Below are positions 54,152 through 62,485 of a DNA stretch of 64,000 bases, piece after piece (the first letter of the stretch is position 1; every line of letters starts with the position of its first letter). The stretch is from Holophagaceae bacterium. GTDB lineage: Bacteria; Acidobacteriota; Holophagae; Holophagales; Holophagaceae. The DNA is taken from positions 1,426,001-1,490,000 of the forward strand of contig JADKKO010000004.1 of the NCBI GenBank assembly GCA_016720465.1. Direction: 5' to 3'. The notes below the pieces were generated by a model. That model searched no databases. It saw nothing but the letters and a program-made list of their open reading frames with translations, and was not told the DNA's origin. The translations under genes were made by a program, and so were the position numbers.

Positions 54152-54250
54152 GCCTAACCTCTCGTTCAACCCGGACCCAACCGTGGGTTGCTGCCATCAT
54201 GCTTTAAACCTTCGGCTCACGGTCGGGCCGGTTAACTTTGTTCGTTAGGC
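54152..54250 (+). other. attC site 17
   Basis: 99 bp; loop GGGTTGCTGCCATC. Confidence 0.92.
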
Positions 54251-54257
54251 GCCCCCC

Positions 54258-54785
54258 ATGCATCTTCAAAAAATATGTGACTCAACAATTGATGAGACTG
54301 TCGAGGTCAACTTTCGCCTGGCTCAACTCACCGGAGTTGTCCGGAAGCAAATGTGGATAGGGCTTGCCGTGTGGGGTTCAATATTATTTGTGGTTCCTGC
54401 AGCGCTTTTCCCATATGACTTAGCCGGGAAAATGGGAGTAGGTGGTTTGTTCTCATTAGTATTCATCGTTGTTCATCTATTGACTTTTAAAAAGACAATG
54501 AAAAAAAATTATAGAAAGCACATTGTTAAACTTCTTGGTACCGATAAACCGATCCCTTGTGAATATGAGCTAACAGACACTAAAATCGGATTTCATAAAC
54601 TGGGAATTAGTTTATACTTTGATCTAAATAAAGTGATTAAAATAAGCAATACCGCAGAATCGATTGAAATTAATTTAATGCCATCTGGCCTCATGTTTCT
54701 TCCCAAAAGAGTTTTTTCTGAGTCCGAATGCGACGAATGGGTTGAATACATTAAGTCGCAAATCGTCACCGATGTCTCTGCCTAA
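54258..54785 (+). CDS. Cassette 18 gene: YcxB-like membrane protein
   Basis: 175 residues: two central membrane helices (MWIGLAVWGSILFVVPAALF; GVGGLFSLVFIVVHLLTF) and a beta-rich C-terminus with GLMFLPKRVFSESECDEWVE, the pattern of YcxB-like proteins, where a PH-like domain ends in iPkr-x-f. Family function unknown. AT-rich. Stop in attC 18. Confidence 0.6.
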   Translation: MHLQKICDSTIDETVEVNFRLAQLTGVVRKQMWIGLAVWGSILFVVPAALFPYDLAGKMGVGGLFSLVFIVVHLLTFKKTMKKNYRKHIVKLLGTDKPIPCEYELTDTKIGFHKLGISLYFDLNKVIKISNTAESIEINLMPSGLMFLPKRVFSESECDEWVEYIKSQIVTDVSA

Positions 54786-54878
54786 CCTCTCGTTCAACCC
54801 GGACCCAACCGTGCGCGACAACTGTCATGCTTTAGGTCTTCGGCTCACGGTCGGGCCGGTTAACTTTGTTCGTTAGGG
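54780..54878 (+). other. attC site 18
   Basis: 99 bp; loop GCGCGACAACTGTC; ends GTTAGGG. Confidence 0.92.
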
Positions 54879-54882
54879 CTCC

Positions 54883-55287
54883 ATGTCAGCTGCCTGGCTT
54901 CTATCCATCTTCATAACCGTTAGCCTTCCGGCACAGGACTGGCAACTTTATTTTGAGCGTGAAGGAGAGAAGTTCTTTGTCGATTACACCCCAGAGCTGA
55001 TTTCAATTAACGGAATCATGGTTGCCGTTTCACGAGAAAAGATTCACCACGGTATCGAATACGACATCATTACCTGGTATTACCGGGTAGTAGACAAACG
55101 TTTACAAATAGCCAGGAAATCCCAAATAGGCTATTTCAAAAATGGATCTATCAATTTTTCAGCCATCACCATTGATACCGAACTTGACTGGAGTTTCTAC
55201 CAATACCAGAATAATCCCCACGAAACCAAAGTCCTGAAAAGTGTTTTCAAAGTTCTCAAATTCCAAGGTCCTCCTCTGAAGCCCTAA
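54883..55287 (+). CDS. Cassette 19 gene: exported protein
   Basis: 134 residues. Signal MSAAWLLSIFITVSLPAQ, then DWQLYFEREGEKFFVDYTPE, which resembles surface-adhesin-E/periplasmic small proteins where W-x-x-Y precedes a strand ending in VD. Beta-rich. Stop in attC 19; ATG four bases after attC 18. Confidence 0.52.
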   Translation: MSAAWLLSIFITVSLPAQDWQLYFEREGEKFFVDYTPELISINGIMVAVSREKIHHGIEYDIITWYYRVVDKRLQIARKSQIGYFKNGSINFSAITIDTELDWSFYQYQNNPHETKVLKSVFKVLKFQGPPLKP

Positions 55288-55380
55288 CCTCTCGTTCAAC
55301 CCGGACCCAACCGTGGGTTGCTGCTGTCATGCTTTAAACGGTCGGCTCACGGTCGGGCCGGTTAACTTTGTTCGTTAGGA
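55282..55380 (+). other. attC site 19
   Basis: 99 bp; R'' CCCTAAC complements the GTTAGGG at the start of its cassette; ends GTTAGGA. Confidence 0.92.
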
Positions 55381-55385
55381 GTCCC

Positions 55386-55769
55386 GTGAATCTGGTGTTG
55401 TGGCTCCTGGCGCTCACGCTGACTGCCCCATTCGCAGCGTTCCTTGGTATGGCGGGGTGCATCATCTTCACGGGCAATCGACTGGTCGGTATGGCCGTCG
55501 GCATTCCCTTGGGATTCATTGCGAACTGGTGCGTATTTCCTTACAAATTTTGGCGTCCACTCGGCCTTAAGAAATACCTTTTCATTGCTCTTGCATTTAT
55601 CGTCACCTATTTAATCGCAGTCATTTTCGAGTCGCTGAATCTTCGCCCATTTCATGACTCGTACAATGAGAAAAACCTTCTGTTCTCGCTGTCATTTGGC
55701 CCGCCCCTATCTTTCTGGCTCATTTCTCGTTTCCTTATCAAAATGAGTCCTCTCCCCGCGGGCTCCTAA
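55386..55769 (+). CDS. Cassette 20 gene: membrane protein
   Basis: 127 residues from a GTG; four hydrophobic segments (LVLWLLALTLTAPFAAFLGM, GMAVGIPLGFIANWCVF, YLFIALAFIVTYLIAVIF, SFGPPLSFWLIS). The attC end GTTAGGAG supplies its Shine-Dalgarno. Stop in attC 20. Unknown function. Confidence 0.5.
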   Translation: MNLVLWLLALTLTAPFAAFLGMAGCIIFTGNRLVGMAVGIPLGFIANWCVFPYKFWRPLGLKKYLFIALAFIVTYLIAVIFESLNLRPFHDSYNEKNLLFSLSFGPPLSFWLISRFLIKMSPLPAGS

Positions 55770-55862
55770 CCTCTCGTTCAACCCGGACCCAACCGTGGGT
55801 TGCTGCTGTCATGCTTTAAACAGTCGGCTCACGGTCGGGCCGGTTAACTTTGTTCGTTAGGC
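55764..55862 (+). other. attC site 20
   Basis: 99 bp; R'' TCCTAAC complements the GTTAGGA at the start of its cassette. Confidence 0.92.
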
Positions 55863-56126
55863 TGCAAGCGGGCGGTTCTCTGGCAATACGATTCATTCGG
55901 TTGGGCACGTCCATATTTCAAAAGCTGCTCCTCTGATCTTTCCAATTTCGGCAGCCACGTCATGGCCAACGTCGTGCAACGTCTCACTGGCATCGATCGG
56001 CATTCGCTGATTGCGCGATATCATGCTGCACAATCTTCATTCTTTGCCGCGCCATCCTTCGATCTCCCTCGGTCGCGCAGAAATTTCTACGAGTCGGTAC
56101 ATGAATCAAACCCAGTCCAGTCCTCG
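55863..56126. repeat. Repeated cassette element, copy f (whole cassette 21)
   Basis: Minus-strand 43-residue frame intact at 55893-56024 (MISRNQRMPIDASETLHDVG onward). Several base changes from other copies keep the frame open. Confidence 0.78.
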
Positions 56127-56225
56127 GCCTAACCTCTCGTTCAACCCGGACCCAACCGTGGGTTGCTGCCATCATGCTTTAAACCTTCGGCTCTCGGTTG
56201 GGCCGGTTAACTTTGTTCGTTAGGA
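56127..56225 (+). other. attC site 21
   Basis: 99 bp; right arm CTCGGTTGGG; ends GTTAGGA. Confidence 0.92.
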
Positions 56226-56233
56226 GCTTCACA

Positions 56234-56635
56234 TTGCGAGCGTACACACTTGCCTTCGCATTCGGTTTTGCCTTGATCGGGACCGCTTGTGCCCCCCTGG
56301 TTCGTACTTCCTCGGAACCTCGTGGGATTCTTATTTTTGGAGAATGTTCGATAGATGGCGATCAGGCAAAGATCAGTATTCATATCCCATTGACTAGCGC
56401 TAATACTCCATGGAATGCCGAATTTATTGGTGAAACACCAAACGGTATTACTGTGGAAAATAATTCGGCATTTACTAATATTTCATGGTTTTCTGAAAAG
56501 AAACGATTCAAAATGTTCCGAACAAAACCATACGAAATAAAGTTATCAACTGGGGCTACCATTTTGACCACTCGGGTAAGCTTTAATACAACATCAGAAC
56601 AAATAATCGTCGCCATTATTTCAAGTCTCCACTGA
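56234..56635 (+). CDS. Cassette 22 gene: lipoprotein of unknown function
   Basis: 133 residues from a TTG seven bases after AGGAG, which is formed by the attC end. Signal AYTLAFAFGFALIGTAC gives a lipobox. Mature part beta-rich (AKISIHIPLTSANTPWNAEF). AT-rich second half. Own TGA stop. Confidence 0.5.
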   Translation: MRAYTLAFAFGFALIGTACAPLVRTSSEPRGILIFGECSIDGDQAKISIHIPLTSANTPWNAEFIGETPNGITVENNSAFTNISWFSEKKRFKMFRTKPYEIKLSTGATILTTRVSFNTTSEQIIVAIISSLH

Positions 56636-56650
56636 GAATTCGTTCTACGC

Positions 56651-56749
56651 TCCTAACCTCTCGTTCAACCCGGACCCAACCGTGGGTTGCTGCCATCATG
56701 CTTTAAACCTTCGGCTCACGGTCGGGCCGGTTAACTTTGTTCGTTAGGC
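56651..56749 (+). other. attC site 22
   Basis: 99 bp; R'' TCCTAAC complements the GTTAGGA at the start of its cassette. Confidence 0.92.
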
Positions 56750-56770
56750 GTCACCAGAGACAAGGTTTCT

Positions 56771-57331
56771 ATGAAATTCAGCTCAATGATTTTCTTCCTC
56801 ATTTGCGTACCTTTGCCTTCAAGGCAGGTCCACGTAGTCCCGGCGTTAAGAGAAATCGTTTTAAGCAAAGATGAGCAAGAAGTCTATGAAGTGTTATTCC
56901 AAAAATATTCATATTTAGAAAAGGTAGTGGTCTGCCCGAACCTAACATTCTGCTGGGGACTTGACGGCCATGAAGGGCCAGAAGGATATTGGAAATTCTT
57001 TTGCTCTTCGGATTCATTAAGATCGGACGGTGTTGTGATTGCGCAATATCGTAAGGCTTTTGAAAACATAGTAATAAAGTCAAAACAGAGTGGTCGTATA
57101 AGACAGTGGAATCAAAAAATTCAAATTCGAAATACCGATATTTGCGTAGAATCTCCAGAATTTACAACTATTTCCTTTAGCCCTATAGGCTTTGATATAA
57201 AGAACGGTTTGGCCATAGTTTTTGCTGAGGGCTCGGACAGCCTAAGAGGTGGCAGTGGTTCATATTATTTCCTTAAAAAGATTGGGGGACATTGGCATAT
57301 CGAAAGTTCCATGCTTGCCTGGATCACATAA
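56771..57331 (+). CDS. Cassette 23 gene: exported protein of unknown function
   Basis: 186 residues; signal MKFSSMIFFLICVPLPS. Contains paired cysteines (VVVCPNLTFCWG; NTDICVE) and ends GSGSYYFLKKIGGHWHIESS, a beta hairpin typical of NTF2-like or lipocalin-like small domains. AT-rich. No family recognised. Confidence 0.5.
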   Translation: MKFSSMIFFLICVPLPSRQVHVVPALREIVLSKDEQEVYEVLFQKYSYLEKVVVCPNLTFCWGLDGHEGPEGYWKFFCSSDSLRSDGVVIAQYRKAFENIVIKSKQSGRIRQWNQKIQIRNTDICVESPEFTTISFSPIGFDIKNGLAIVFAEGSDSLRGGSGSYYFLKKIGGHWHIESSMLAWIT

Positions 57332-57349
57332 GGTCTATTCATAAAATTT

Positions 57350-57448
57350 GCCTAACCTCTCGTTCAACCCGGACCCAACCGTGCGCGACAACTGTCATGC
57401 TTTAAACATTCGGCTCACGGTCGGGCCGGTTAACTTTGTTCGTTAGGC
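57350..57448 (+). other. attC site 23
   Basis: 99 bp; loop GCGCGACAACTGTC. Confidence 0.92.
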
Positions 57449-57456
57449 TGCCCGGT

Positions 57457-57927
57457 ATGAATCAGGTTCAGTTTCGAGTGTTAAGGCCAAACCGCCTCAA
57501 GACCATCGCTACTGCCGGTGGGTCGACACTCTTCGCCTTGGTTGGTGTCTGGATGGTGTCTGCCGGTGAATCCATTGGATGGGGCCTCGCCATTTTCTTC
57601 GGTTTAATGGCCATAGTGTTCGCAGTAACGGCACTACCCAACAGCGCCTATCTTGAACTCCGCCCTGAAGGTTTCAGGGTCTGTTCTCTTTTCAGATCGC
57701 ACAGATATCTCTGGTCTGAGGTCGAGTCATTTGCAGTCGGCAGAGTTGGCCTTCACCCTATGGTCGTGTTCAATTTCTCTGGCGATTACGATCAGTCACC
57801 TCGGCTCCGAAAGGTGGCCTCCGACCTAACAGGTTTCGAGGGTGCTTTACCAGATTCTTACGGCCTACCATTGGCCGAATTGGCCCAGCTTCTAAACGAA
57901 TACCGAAATGACCATCTCGCAGCCTAA
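57457..57927 (+). CDS. Cassette 24 gene: PH-like (STM3941-type) membrane protein
   Basis: 156 residues from MNQVQFRVLRPNR. Two helices (IATAGGSTLFALVGVWMVS; GWGLAIFFGLMAIVFAVTAL) then a PH-like domain (LELRPEGFRVCSLFRSHRYL, WSEVESFAVGR). The end LPDSYGLPLAELAQLLNEYR is typical of this family. Unknown role at the membrane. Stop in attC 24. Confidence 0.65.
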   Translation: MNQVQFRVLRPNRLKTIATAGGSTLFALVGVWMVSAGESIGWGLAIFFGLMAIVFAVTALPNSAYLELRPEGFRVCSLFRSHRYLWSEVESFAVGRVGLHPMVVFNFSGDYDQSPRLRKVASDLTGFEGALPDSYGLPLAELAQLLNEYRNDHLAA

Positions 57928-58020
57928 CCTCTCGTTCAACCCGGACCCAACCGTGGGTTGCTGCCATCATGCTTTAAACCTTCGGCTCACGGTCGGGCCG
58001 GTTAACTTTGTTCGTTAGGC
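57922..58020 (+). other. attC site 24
   Basis: 99 bp; loop GGGTTGCTGCCATC. Confidence 0.92.
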
Positions 58021-58026
58021 GCCTCG

Positions 58027-58428
58027 ATGAACAGTAAACCAACCCTCATTGCCACCTTTCTACTTCTCTTTTCTTGGATGCCAATCTTTGCCCAAAATGC
58101 CCCCCTGGCATTTGTCGCGAAGGAAGGAATCTACAAATGGGTCAAAGACTCTTCTTATCCTGGTGCCGAGATTCGTGAGTACAAACACAATGGCAAGTCC
58201 CTGCTTGTGGTGGTTAGAAACATGTCCACCGACTCGTTCTCATCAGAAGTGTGGGCGTTCGTGTATGACCTTCACGAAGGTTGGACAGAGGCTCTCCGGG
58301 TTCAACGCCTTCAAGGGGTCAGGCCTTCGTTAAAACAAGATGGCGATTTAATTCACATTACTAATGCCCCTTCTGGCCCAGAAATCCTAACCATCTCCAT
58401 TTCCCAAATCCAAGCGGCATCCTTTTAG
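58027..58428 (+). CDS. Cassette 25 gene: exported protein
   Basis: 133 residues; signal MNSKPTLIATFLLLFSWMPI to ~22. Beta-rich mature part (LLVVVRNMSTDSFSSEVWAF, ILTISISQIQ). Unknown family. ATG seven bases after attC 24. Confidence 0.5.
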   Translation: MNSKPTLIATFLLLFSWMPIFAQNAPLAFVAKEGIYKWVKDSSYPGAEIREYKHNGKSLLVVVRNMSTDSFSSEVWAFVYDLHEGWTEALRVQRLQGVRPSLKQDGDLIHITNAPSGPEILTISISQIQAASF

Positions 58429-58441
58429 TGCACCATTCCCC

Positions 58442-58540
58442 GCCTAACCTCTCGTTCAACCCGGACCCAACCGTGGGTTGCTGCTGTCATGCTTTAAACA
58501 GTCGGCTCACGGTCGGGCCGGTTAACTTTGTTCGTTAGGC
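58442..58540 (+). other. attC site 25
   Basis: 99 bp; loop GGGTTGCTGCTGTC, AAACAGTCGG. Confidence 0.92.
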
Positions 58541-58804
58541 TGCAAGCGGGCGGATCTCTGGCAATGCGATTCATGCGGTTGGTAACGTCCAAATTTCAAA
58601 AGCTGCACCTTTGATCTTTCCACTTTCGGCGGCCACGTCAGGGCCAACTTCATCGGTCGTACCACTGGCAGCGGTCGGTATTCGCTGGTTGCGCGATATC
58701 ATGCGGCACAATCTTCATTCATTCCTGCGCCATCATTCGTTCTCCCACGGTCGCGCAGAAATTTCTACGAGTCGGTACATGAATCAAACCCAGTCCAGTC
58801 CTCG
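58541..58804. repeat. Repeated cassette element, copy g (whole cassette 26)
   Basis: Minus-strand 43-residue frame intact at 58571-58702 (MISRNQRIPTAASGTTDEVG onward). Plus frame of 96 residues also crosses attC 26. Confidence 0.78.
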
Positions 58805-58903
58805 GCCTAACCTCTCGTTCAACCCGGACCCAACCGTGGGTTGGTGCCATCATGCTTTAAACAGTCGGCTCACGGTTGGGCCGGTTAACTTTGTTCGTTA
58901 GGC
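58805..58903 (+). other. attC site 26
   Basis: 99 bp; GGGTTGGTGCC loop, right arm CACGGTTGGG. Confidence 0.92.
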
Positions 58904-58918
58904 ATCCTACAACCTGCT

Positions 58919-59203
58919 ATGGACAACTTCCTCCTCAACGCACCTGGCTTAGTAATGTTCCTCGCAGGATTCGGCATCGCCATAGGCATTGAATCGGTTA
59001 AACCTGGCCTCTCAGAAGGAATACTCACAGTTATCGGTGGGGCCTTAATTGTTGTTGCCGATATCGTGTACAGATTGATCAAGAAACCACGCCGCATGTT
59101 TCACCATTCTGGTGGCGGCAGCATGCTTTTCCTTCCCATTTGGGAATGGGGCGTTTTCTGGATTCTATTGGGCTGCTTTTATATCCTCAGGCCGTCTGCC
59201 TAA
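58919..59203 (+). CDS. Cassette 27 gene: membrane protein
   Basis: 94 residues with three hydrophobic segments (LVMFLAGFGIAIGIE, ILTVIGGALIVVADIVY, WGVFWILLGCFYIL). Unknown function. Stop in attC 27. Confidence 0.5.
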   Translation: MDNFLLNAPGLVMFLAGFGIAIGIESVKPGLSEGILTVIGGALIVVADIVYRLIKKPRRMFHHSGGGSMLFLPIWEWGVFWILLGCFYILRPSA

Positions 59204-59296
59204 CCTCTCGTTCAACTCGGACCCAACCGTGCGCGACTACTGTCATGCTGTAAACATTCGGCTCACGGTTGGGCCGGTTAACTTTGTTCGTTAGGC
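59198..59296 (+). other. attC site 27
   Basis: 99 bp; GTTCAACTCGG left-arm change, loop GCGCGACTACTGTC, CATGCTGTAAAC. Confidence 0.92.
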
Positions 59297-59558
59297 TGCA
59301 CGCGGGCGGTTCTCCGGTAAAGCGATTCGGGCGGTGGGTAACGTCCAAAGTTCAAAAACTGCTCCTCTGATCTTTCTGATTCAGCGGCCACGTCGGGGCC
59401 AACGTTTTGCGGCGTCTCACTGGCATCGGTCGGCAGTTGGTATTTTGGCCGTATCATGTGGGCACGACCTTCTTTCAAATCGGCCATCATTCGTTCTCCC
59501 GCAGTCGCGTCATAAATTCAGCGAGTCGGTACATGCTTCAAAACCAGTTCAGTACCCA
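59297..59558. repeat. Repeated cassette element, copy h (whole cassette 28)
   Basis: Belongs to the GTGGGCACGACC subtype with copies b2 and i. Minus strand: GGGAG site, MMADLKEGRAHMIRPKYQL then PTDASETPQNVGPDVAAE, after which the frame shifts and runs into attC 27. Confidence 0.75.
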
Positions 59559-59657
59559 GCCTAACCTCTCGTTCAACCCGGACCCAACCGTGGGTTGCTG
59601 CTGTCATGCTTTAAACATTCGGCTCACGGTCGGGCCGGTTAACTTTGTTCGTTAGGC
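59559..59657 (+). other. attC site 28
   Basis: 99 bp; loop GGGTTGCTGCTGTC, AAACATTCGG. Confidence 0.92.
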
Positions 59658-59663
59658 GCTCCC

Positions 59664-60032
59664 GTGAAGATGGTGTTAATGATTGCGGCCATTGTGAGTC
59701 TCCCAATCATGCTTGGGACTGTGTTCATGTCCCTTGGTTCGATGGGGGAACTGCTAGCAGCTCTCTATACCAACGACCGCGATTCTTGGGCCAAGGAGGG
59801 ATCACCTACAACGTTTGGCTGGAACCCGCCCAATGGGGATCCCCTTCAAGGCCAGATTCCGGGGACGATACTGGCCATCAAACTCCTCTTCACCACGCCT
59901 CCTTGGATTAAAAGTATCCCCAACGGGCCTAGGATTTTAAGTCGCCTTCGAATCTCAACGGTGCTCGGCTACTTGTCCATGGCAGCACTGTTCATCCTTT
60001 TGCTAAATATAGCTTTTCTCCCGAGTGCCTAA
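59664..60032 (+). CDS. Cassette 29 gene: membrane protein
   Basis: 122 residues from a GTG; N-terminal helix (MVLMIAAIVSLPIMLGTVFM) and C-terminal helix (VLGYLSMAALFILLLNIAFL) around a polar middle. Unknown. Stop in attC 29. Confidence 0.48.
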   Translation: MKMVLMIAAIVSLPIMLGTVFMSLGSMGELLAALYTNDRDSWAKEGSPTTFGWNPPNGDPLQGQIPGTILAIKLLFTTPPWIKSIPNGPRILSRLRISTVLGYLSMAALFILLLNIAFLPSA

Positions 60033-60125
60033 CCTCTCGTTCAACCCGGACCCAACCGTGGGTTGCTGCCATCATGCTTTAAACCTTCGGCTCACGGTCG
60101 GGCCGGTTAACTTTGTTCGTTAGGC
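60027..60125 (+). other. attC site 29
   Basis: 99 bp; loop GGGTTGCTGCCATC. Confidence 0.92.
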
Positions 60126-60143
60126 GCCGCTGGAAGGACACGA

Positions 60144-60839
60144 ATGCTCGAAGAAATTCGAATAGACCCAACAAAGAACAACCAATGTTGGCTTGCCTAT
60201 TTGGATCTCCTAGGCGCAGGTAGATTAATTGAATCAGAACAGTGGGAAGATGTTTTCTGCATCTACGCAGAGTCGCTAAAACACTTCAAACGAGATGGAT
60301 TCGATGAGCACCTCGTTTTCAAGAAGTCCTTTTCCGACTCGTTTGTTTTATACACTGCGGATGCAACGAATCTTTCGTATCGTGCACTCGATTCGTTTGT
60401 CCGTTACTTCATTATTTCGCTAATCAACAGGGAAATACCCATTCGTGGGGCTATGTCATTTGGACAAATGTACTCGGATCCAGAACACGATCTGTTTTTC
60501 GGCCAGGCCCTCCTTGAGGCATACCGTATTGGTGAAAGCCAAGATTGGATTGGGTTCGTTCTATGTCCCTCAGCTGTATCCCAGCTCACAGTGGTCGGGT
60601 TGCCCGCCAATGAACGGCTAAATTACGCAACCTGGCCAATCCCTACAAAACCTTGTCATTCGAGCGCCGAGAAGGAAAGCCACACACTTCCCGCATTCAT
60701 AATGGAATCCGGTCAAGGGCTATGCTTAGGAGCGTTGCAGCGAATGCATGCCGGCGCATCTATCCCTACAATCAAACGAAAATACGCGAACACTCTTGAA
60801 TTTTTATCCAAAAGCCAACGCAAACTGGTGTCGCCTTGA
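60144..60839 (+). CDS. Cassette 30 gene: nucleotide-cyclase-fold-like protein
   Basis: 231 residues, soluble, AAGGA before the ATG. WLAYLDLLGAGRLI, then KKSFSDSFVLYTADAT, REIPIRGAMSFGQMYSDPEH and DLFFGQALLEAYRIGES match a widespread family related to class III nucleotide cyclases (first Asp strand, F-S-D, R-G-A-x-x-G). The family's activity is unproven; some cyclase-fold proteins signal in phage defence. The usual second metal Asp is FSD. Own TGA stop. Confidence 0.62.
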   Translation: MLEEIRIDPTKNNQCWLAYLDLLGAGRLIESEQWEDVFCIYAESLKHFKRDGFDEHLVFKKSFSDSFVLYTADATNLSYRALDSFVRYFIISLINREIPIRGAMSFGQMYSDPEHDLFFGQALLEAYRIGESQDWIGFVLCPSAVSQLTVVGLPANERLNYATWPIPTKPCHSSAEKESHTLPAFIMESGQGLCLGALQRMHAGASIPTIKRKYANTLEFLSKSQRKLVSP

Positions 60840-60858
60840 GGTGTGTCACGCTGGCGGT

Positions 60859-60957
60859 GCCTAACCTCTCGTTCAACCCGGACCCAACCGTGGGTTACTG
60901 CTGTCATGCTTTAAACAGTCGGCTCACGGTCGGGCCGGTTAACTTTGTTCGTTAGGT
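60859..60957 (+). other. attC site 30
   Basis: 99 bp; GGGTTACTG loop; ends GTTAGGT. Confidence 0.92.
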
Positions 60958-60962
60958 TCTCC

Positions 60963-61511
60963 ATGTCACATCGAATCAGACTATTTCTCGTTGCATTGCT
61001 GATGGCATGCATACATATTTCCGCGTTTGCCGGAATGCATATGACATTGGTTGCCGTTGATTCCAAACAATACGCACGACTTAAAAGTGATCAGGTCTTT
61101 CTCGAAAAAACACTATTTGAATCCGCCGGGCCAAAGGTTCTTGATCTGGATAAAGCGTGGCACGGTATCCATTTCCTCCTCACTGGGAGTTCACGAGAGA
61201 CAACAGGGCTTTCCAGTTCGGTTATTTTGGGGGGCGAAAAGATCGGTAAGGATATTGGATATGGTTCGGCTGCGTATCATTCTCCAGAAACGGTTAAACA
61301 AATTGCTAAATTACTTAAATCCATTCCTCTGAGTGAGCTGTCAAAGAGATTTAACCCGATAAAAATGGATAAGGAACAGGTCTACCCCGACATCTGGAAA
61401 GAGGAGGGCGACCAGGCTCTCGCGTATTTACTGGAATACTATAAAGAACTAGTCGCCTTCTATTCAAAGGCTGCTAAATCCGGAAAAGCGGTGCTTTTTG
61501 CGGTCACATGA
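60963..61511 (+). CDS. Cassette 31 gene: DUF1877 (YfbM-like) protein with signal peptide
   Basis: 182 residues. An N-terminal signal (FLVALLMACIHISAFAGMHM) precedes a DUF1877 domain: LDLDKAWHGIHFLLTG, VILGGEKIGKDIGYGSAAYH, YPDIWKEEGDQALAYLLEYY, FYSKAAKSGKAVLFAV. DUF1877 proteins are usually cytoplasmic and of unknown function, so an exported version is unusual. ATG six bases after attC 30. Confidence 0.72.
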   Translation: MSHRIRLFLVALLMACIHISAFAGMHMTLVAVDSKQYARLKSDQVFLEKTLFESAGPKVLDLDKAWHGIHFLLTGSSRETTGLSSSVILGGEKIGKDIGYGSAAYHSPETVKQIAKLLKSIPLSELSKRFNPIKMDKEQVYPDIWKEEGDQALAYLLEYYKELVAFYSKAAKSGKAVLFAVT

Positions 61512-61610
61512 ACCTAACCTCTCGTTCAACCCGGACCCAACCGTGGGTTGCTGCCATCATGCTTTAAACAGTCGGCTCACGGTCGGGCCGGTTAACTTTG
61601 TTCGTTAGGC
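61512..61610 (+). other. attC site 31
   Basis: 99 bp; R'' ACCTAAC complements the GTTAGGT at the start of its cassette. Confidence 0.92.
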
Positions 61611-61616
61611 CGCTCA

Positions 61617-61940
61617 ATGATCCCCAAATCTATCCGCATCCGCGCAATTGGTAAGTTCCTCATTGGAGCATTGGCTTTTGCTTTGCTCCTTTGGTGGGCC
61701 GCTAGTAACACCTCCAATGGCGGTGAGAGACCTGTCGGTACCTTGATTTTTGCATTCCCTGGTGCCTTCGCCATGCTTGCCATAGTTGAAATGTGCACTG
61801 GTGCCCCGTTTTCTAAAACTGCGAGTGCATGGGATTCACTTAAAGGTTGGCAACGACTCATACTCGGGTTGGTCGTTGTTTTCTGCTTCTTGGCCATGAT
61901 TGGGGGCGGTCTATTTTTCTATCTTTCCCACGCGGCCTAA
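61617..61940 (+). CDS. Cassette 32 gene: membrane protein
   Basis: 107 residues, three hydrophobic segments (GKFLIGALAFALLLWWAAS, GTLIFAFPGAFAMLAIVE, LILGLVVVFCFLAMIGGGLF). Unknown. Stop in attC 32. Confidence 0.5.
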   Translation: MIPKSIRIRAIGKFLIGALAFALLLWWAASNTSNGGERPVGTLIFAFPGAFAMLAIVEMCTGAPFSKTASAWDSLKGWQRLILGLVVVFCFLAMIGGGLFFYLSHAA

Positions 61941-62033
61941 CCTCTCGTTCAACCCGGACCCAACCGTGGGCTGCTGCTGTCATGCTTTAAACAGTCGGCT
62001 CACAGTCGGGCCGGTTAACTTTGTTCGTTAGGT
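61935..62033 (+). other. attC site 32
   Basis: 99 bp; GGGCTGCTGCTG loop, right arm CACAGTCGGG; ends GTTAGGT. Confidence 0.92.
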
Positions 62034-62054
62034 CGCCTCAACCTGGAGTTCTTT

Positions 62055-62357
62055 ATGCCTGCAACCTGGAAATTTGTCTTGAGCATTTCCGGGGTGATGA
62101 CCATTCTCTCGGGGATCGCAAGCTTGGTTATGTTGGTCCATGGGAATAAAGGCGACAGTTTGGCCGATACCCTGTTCCTCATTGTTGTCCTTGGCTACAT
62201 CCTTTGGCTTGTGGTTGCCCTGATGGCAGCCGTCAAGTTCAATCTGGTCAAATGGCCGGTTTGGCTATTCCTTATCCATCCCGTCGTTTCTGCAATTACA
62301 TTTTTCTCGGTTAATTGGACTTCGATCTTTCCACCAAAGTCCATCAGCGCGAAATAA
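62055..62357 (+). CDS. Cassette 33 gene: membrane protein
   Basis: 100 residues with three helices (FVLSISGVMTILSGIASLVM, TLFLIVVLGYILWLVVALMA, WPVWLFLIHPVVSAITFFSV). Unknown function. Own TAA stop, 22 bases before attC 33. Confidence 0.5.
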   Translation: MPATWKFVLSISGVMTILSGIASLVMLVHGNKGDSLADTLFLIVVLGYILWLVVALMAAVKFNLVKWPVWLFLIHPVVSAITFFSVNWTSIFPPKSISAK

Positions 62358-62379
62358 TCAATGATCACTCATCCCGTCG

Positions 62380-62478
62380 GCCTAACCTCTCGTTCAACCC
62401 GGACCCAACCGTGGGTTGCTGCTGTCATGATTTAAACAGTCGGCTCACGGTCGGGCCGGTTAACTTTGTTCGTTAGGC
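62380..62478 (+). other. attC site 33
   Basis: 99 bp; CATGATTTAAAC variant. Confidence 0.92.
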
Positions 62479-62485
62479 CTCCTCG

